Assembly: GCA_902761905.1 (NCBI GenBank)
Contig: CACWMK010000035.1
Span: 1-33,199, forward strand
Direction of reading: 5' to 3'
DNA length: 33,199 nt
From: an uncultured Prevotellaceae bacterium
GTDB lineage: Bacteria; Bacteroidota; Bacteroidia; Bacteroidales; Bacteroidaceae
A program made the position numbers and the translations under genes. The notes below the pieces were generated by a model that saw nothing but the letters and a program-made list of their open reading frames with translations, was not told the origin of the DNA and made no database searches. This document shows positions 32,209-33,199 of the stretch, piece after piece. Each line of letters begins with the position of its first letter. Position 1 is the first letter of the stretch.

Positions 32209-33199
32209 AGAATCCACTAATCTATATACGCAAGTCGCTCTCCAGGAGATTAAGCATCATAATAGTGCTTATAGCCACCATCATCTTTGTGGCTGCCTTG
32301 GGATTTGTGTTTGTAGAGTCGCGTAAGGCTGTTCGTCAGGAGGCTATCAATCGTGCCACTAAGGTGCTCGACAACACTGTGCTTCGTGTAAACAGTCTGT
32401 TGAATCGTGTGGTCATAGCGTCCGACAATTTTATATGGCTTCCAGGTCGCAATGTGAATAAGCCCGACTCGATGTTTGCTTATTCCAAGCACCTCCTTAT
32501 GAGCAACCCCGACATTAATGGTTGCTCAATAGCCTTCGAACCAGATTTCTACAAGGATAAGGGCAAAGGCAGATATTTCTCGGCCTTCAGCTATAACAAT
32601 CAGGGCACCATCGAGACCACTCAGGAGGGTAACGACCAGTATGAGTACTTCTATATGGACTGGTATCAGTTGCCAAAACTCCTTGACCGTCCGTGCTGGA
32701 TTGAGCCCTTTGCCGATTATAATCCAGAGGAGATTTATTCCACAGAGGTGATTGCCTCGTATTGCAGGCCGATAAAAGATGCAAAAGGTACGTATGTTGG
32801 CACACTTTCAGTTGATGTGTCGATGGAGTGGATATCCCAGACGATATCAGCCGTTAAGCCATATCCCAACTCGTACAGCATCATGATTGGTGCAGGTGGT
32901 ACATTCTTTGTGCATCCAGACACCACTAAACTGCTGCACGAAACCATTTTTACGCCAACGCTCGAGAAGCCTGACACAGCTCTCACAGCCCTTGGTCACG
33001 CCATGCAGCGTGGCGAAACAGGTATGCGCCATCTCATGTTCGAGGGTCAGGACTGCTATGTGTTCTACAAGCCCCTTGGCTCTACAGGTTGGAGTGTAGC
33101 CATCGTATGCCCAGAACATGACATCTTTGGTGGATACAACAGGCTGGCAAACATAGTTGTCATCATTGTTATCGTAGGATTGATTCTGATGCGCATCAT
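32205..33199 (+). CDS. Second Cache/HAMP/SpoIIE-type phosphatase, partial (3' end outside window)
   Basis: The ATG at 32205 overlaps the stop of the preceding gene (ATGA), implying translational coupling. About 331 codons are visible and run off the window. The sequence is a close paralogue of the upstream protein: same N-terminus (SLSRRLS, IVLIATIIFVAALGF), same sensor motifs (EEIYSTEVIASYCRPI, VKPYPNSYSIMIGAGGTFFV, LTALGHAMQRGETG) and start of membrane span 2 (NIVVIIVIVGLILM). It differs most at the membrane-distal sensor part (residues about 55-90), with a two-residue KG insertion in DKGKGRYFSAF. The phosphatase domain must lie downstream; I infer it from the duplication only. Confidence 0.85.
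   Translation, partial: MKNPLIYIRKSLSRRLSIIIVLIATIIFVAALGFVFVESRKAVRQEAINRATKVLDNTVLRVNSLLNRVVIASDNFIWLPGRNVNKPDSMFAYSKHLLMSNPDINGCSIAFEPDFYKDKGKGRYFSAFSYNNQGTIETTQEGNDQYEYFYMDWYQLPKLLDRPCWIEPFADYNPEEIYSTEVIASYCRPIKDAKGTYVGTLSVDVSMEWISQTISAVKPYPNSYSIMIGAGGTFFVHPDTTKLLHETIFTPTLEKPDTALTALGHAMQRGETGMRHLMFEGQDCYVFYKPLGSTGWSVAIVCPEHDIFGGYNRLANIVVIIVIVGLILMRI

Overview
The window looks like the chromosome of a Bacteroidales bacterium, most probably Prevotella/Segatella-like. Starts mostly lack Shine-Dalgarno sequences. Promoters carry the Bacteroidota -7 box TAnnTTTG. Gene content fits: DapL, GH92 and GH3 enzymes, a BT4734-like primase/DUF3987 protein, DUF1593, and a glutamine/ammonia gene cluster. 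No rRNA, tRNA, CRISPR array, integrase or transposase was recognised. The species assignment is inference.

Positions 1-6907 are an accessory, all-plus-strand block. It opens with the C-terminal remnant of an AlbA_2/COG2865-type ATP-binding protein, then an 11-bp tandem repeat, four unrecognised small proteins, a small OB-fold (SSB-like) candidate with an unusually strong Shine-Dalgarno, and a large primase-helicase (BT4734-like N-terminus plus DUF3987 P-loop domain). It ends with an M15-type peptidase gene into which two sets of palindromic repeats appear to have inserted in frame. Short tandem repeats of different unit lengths sit at three gene ends. This resembles a replication module of a mobile or degenerate element, but no integration functions are visible.

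Positions 7039-16188 form a nitrogen-centred housekeeping cluster: CTP synthase and a PurF-like amidotransferase (+), LL-diaminopimelate aminotransferase (-), and then, divergently, a PII protein, ammonium transporter, outer-membrane protein and asparagine synthetase B (+). The 329-bp dapL/glnK intergenic region has a clean inverted repeat and further TTACAA half-sites, a candidate nitrogen-responsive operator.

Positions 16258-20049 hold a Tat-exported aldo/keto reductase with ferredoxin-type cysteine clusters (+). Convergent to it is a tightly packed minus-strand operon: DUF1593 nucleoside-hydrolase-like protein, MGMT-type alkyltransferase and AlbA_2 protein.

Positions 20160-28572 are a glycan-degradation block: a secreted GH3 enzyme (+), and convergently a two-gene GH92 operon (-). 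One GH92 protein is fused to an N-terminal histidine acid phosphatase domain. The other carries an uncharacterised C-terminal extension and appears to be transcribed without a leader.

Positions 28605-33199 start at a divergent promoter pair. QueC is followed by an NMT1/THI5-like periplasmic binding protein and two tandem, translationally coupled membrane phosphatases (extracellular Cache-like sensor, HAMP, SpoIIE/PP2C), the second cut by the window end. The binding protein has no ABC permease or ATPase beside it, so a binding protein working as ligand sensor for partner-switching phosphatases is the most intriguing undescribed system here.
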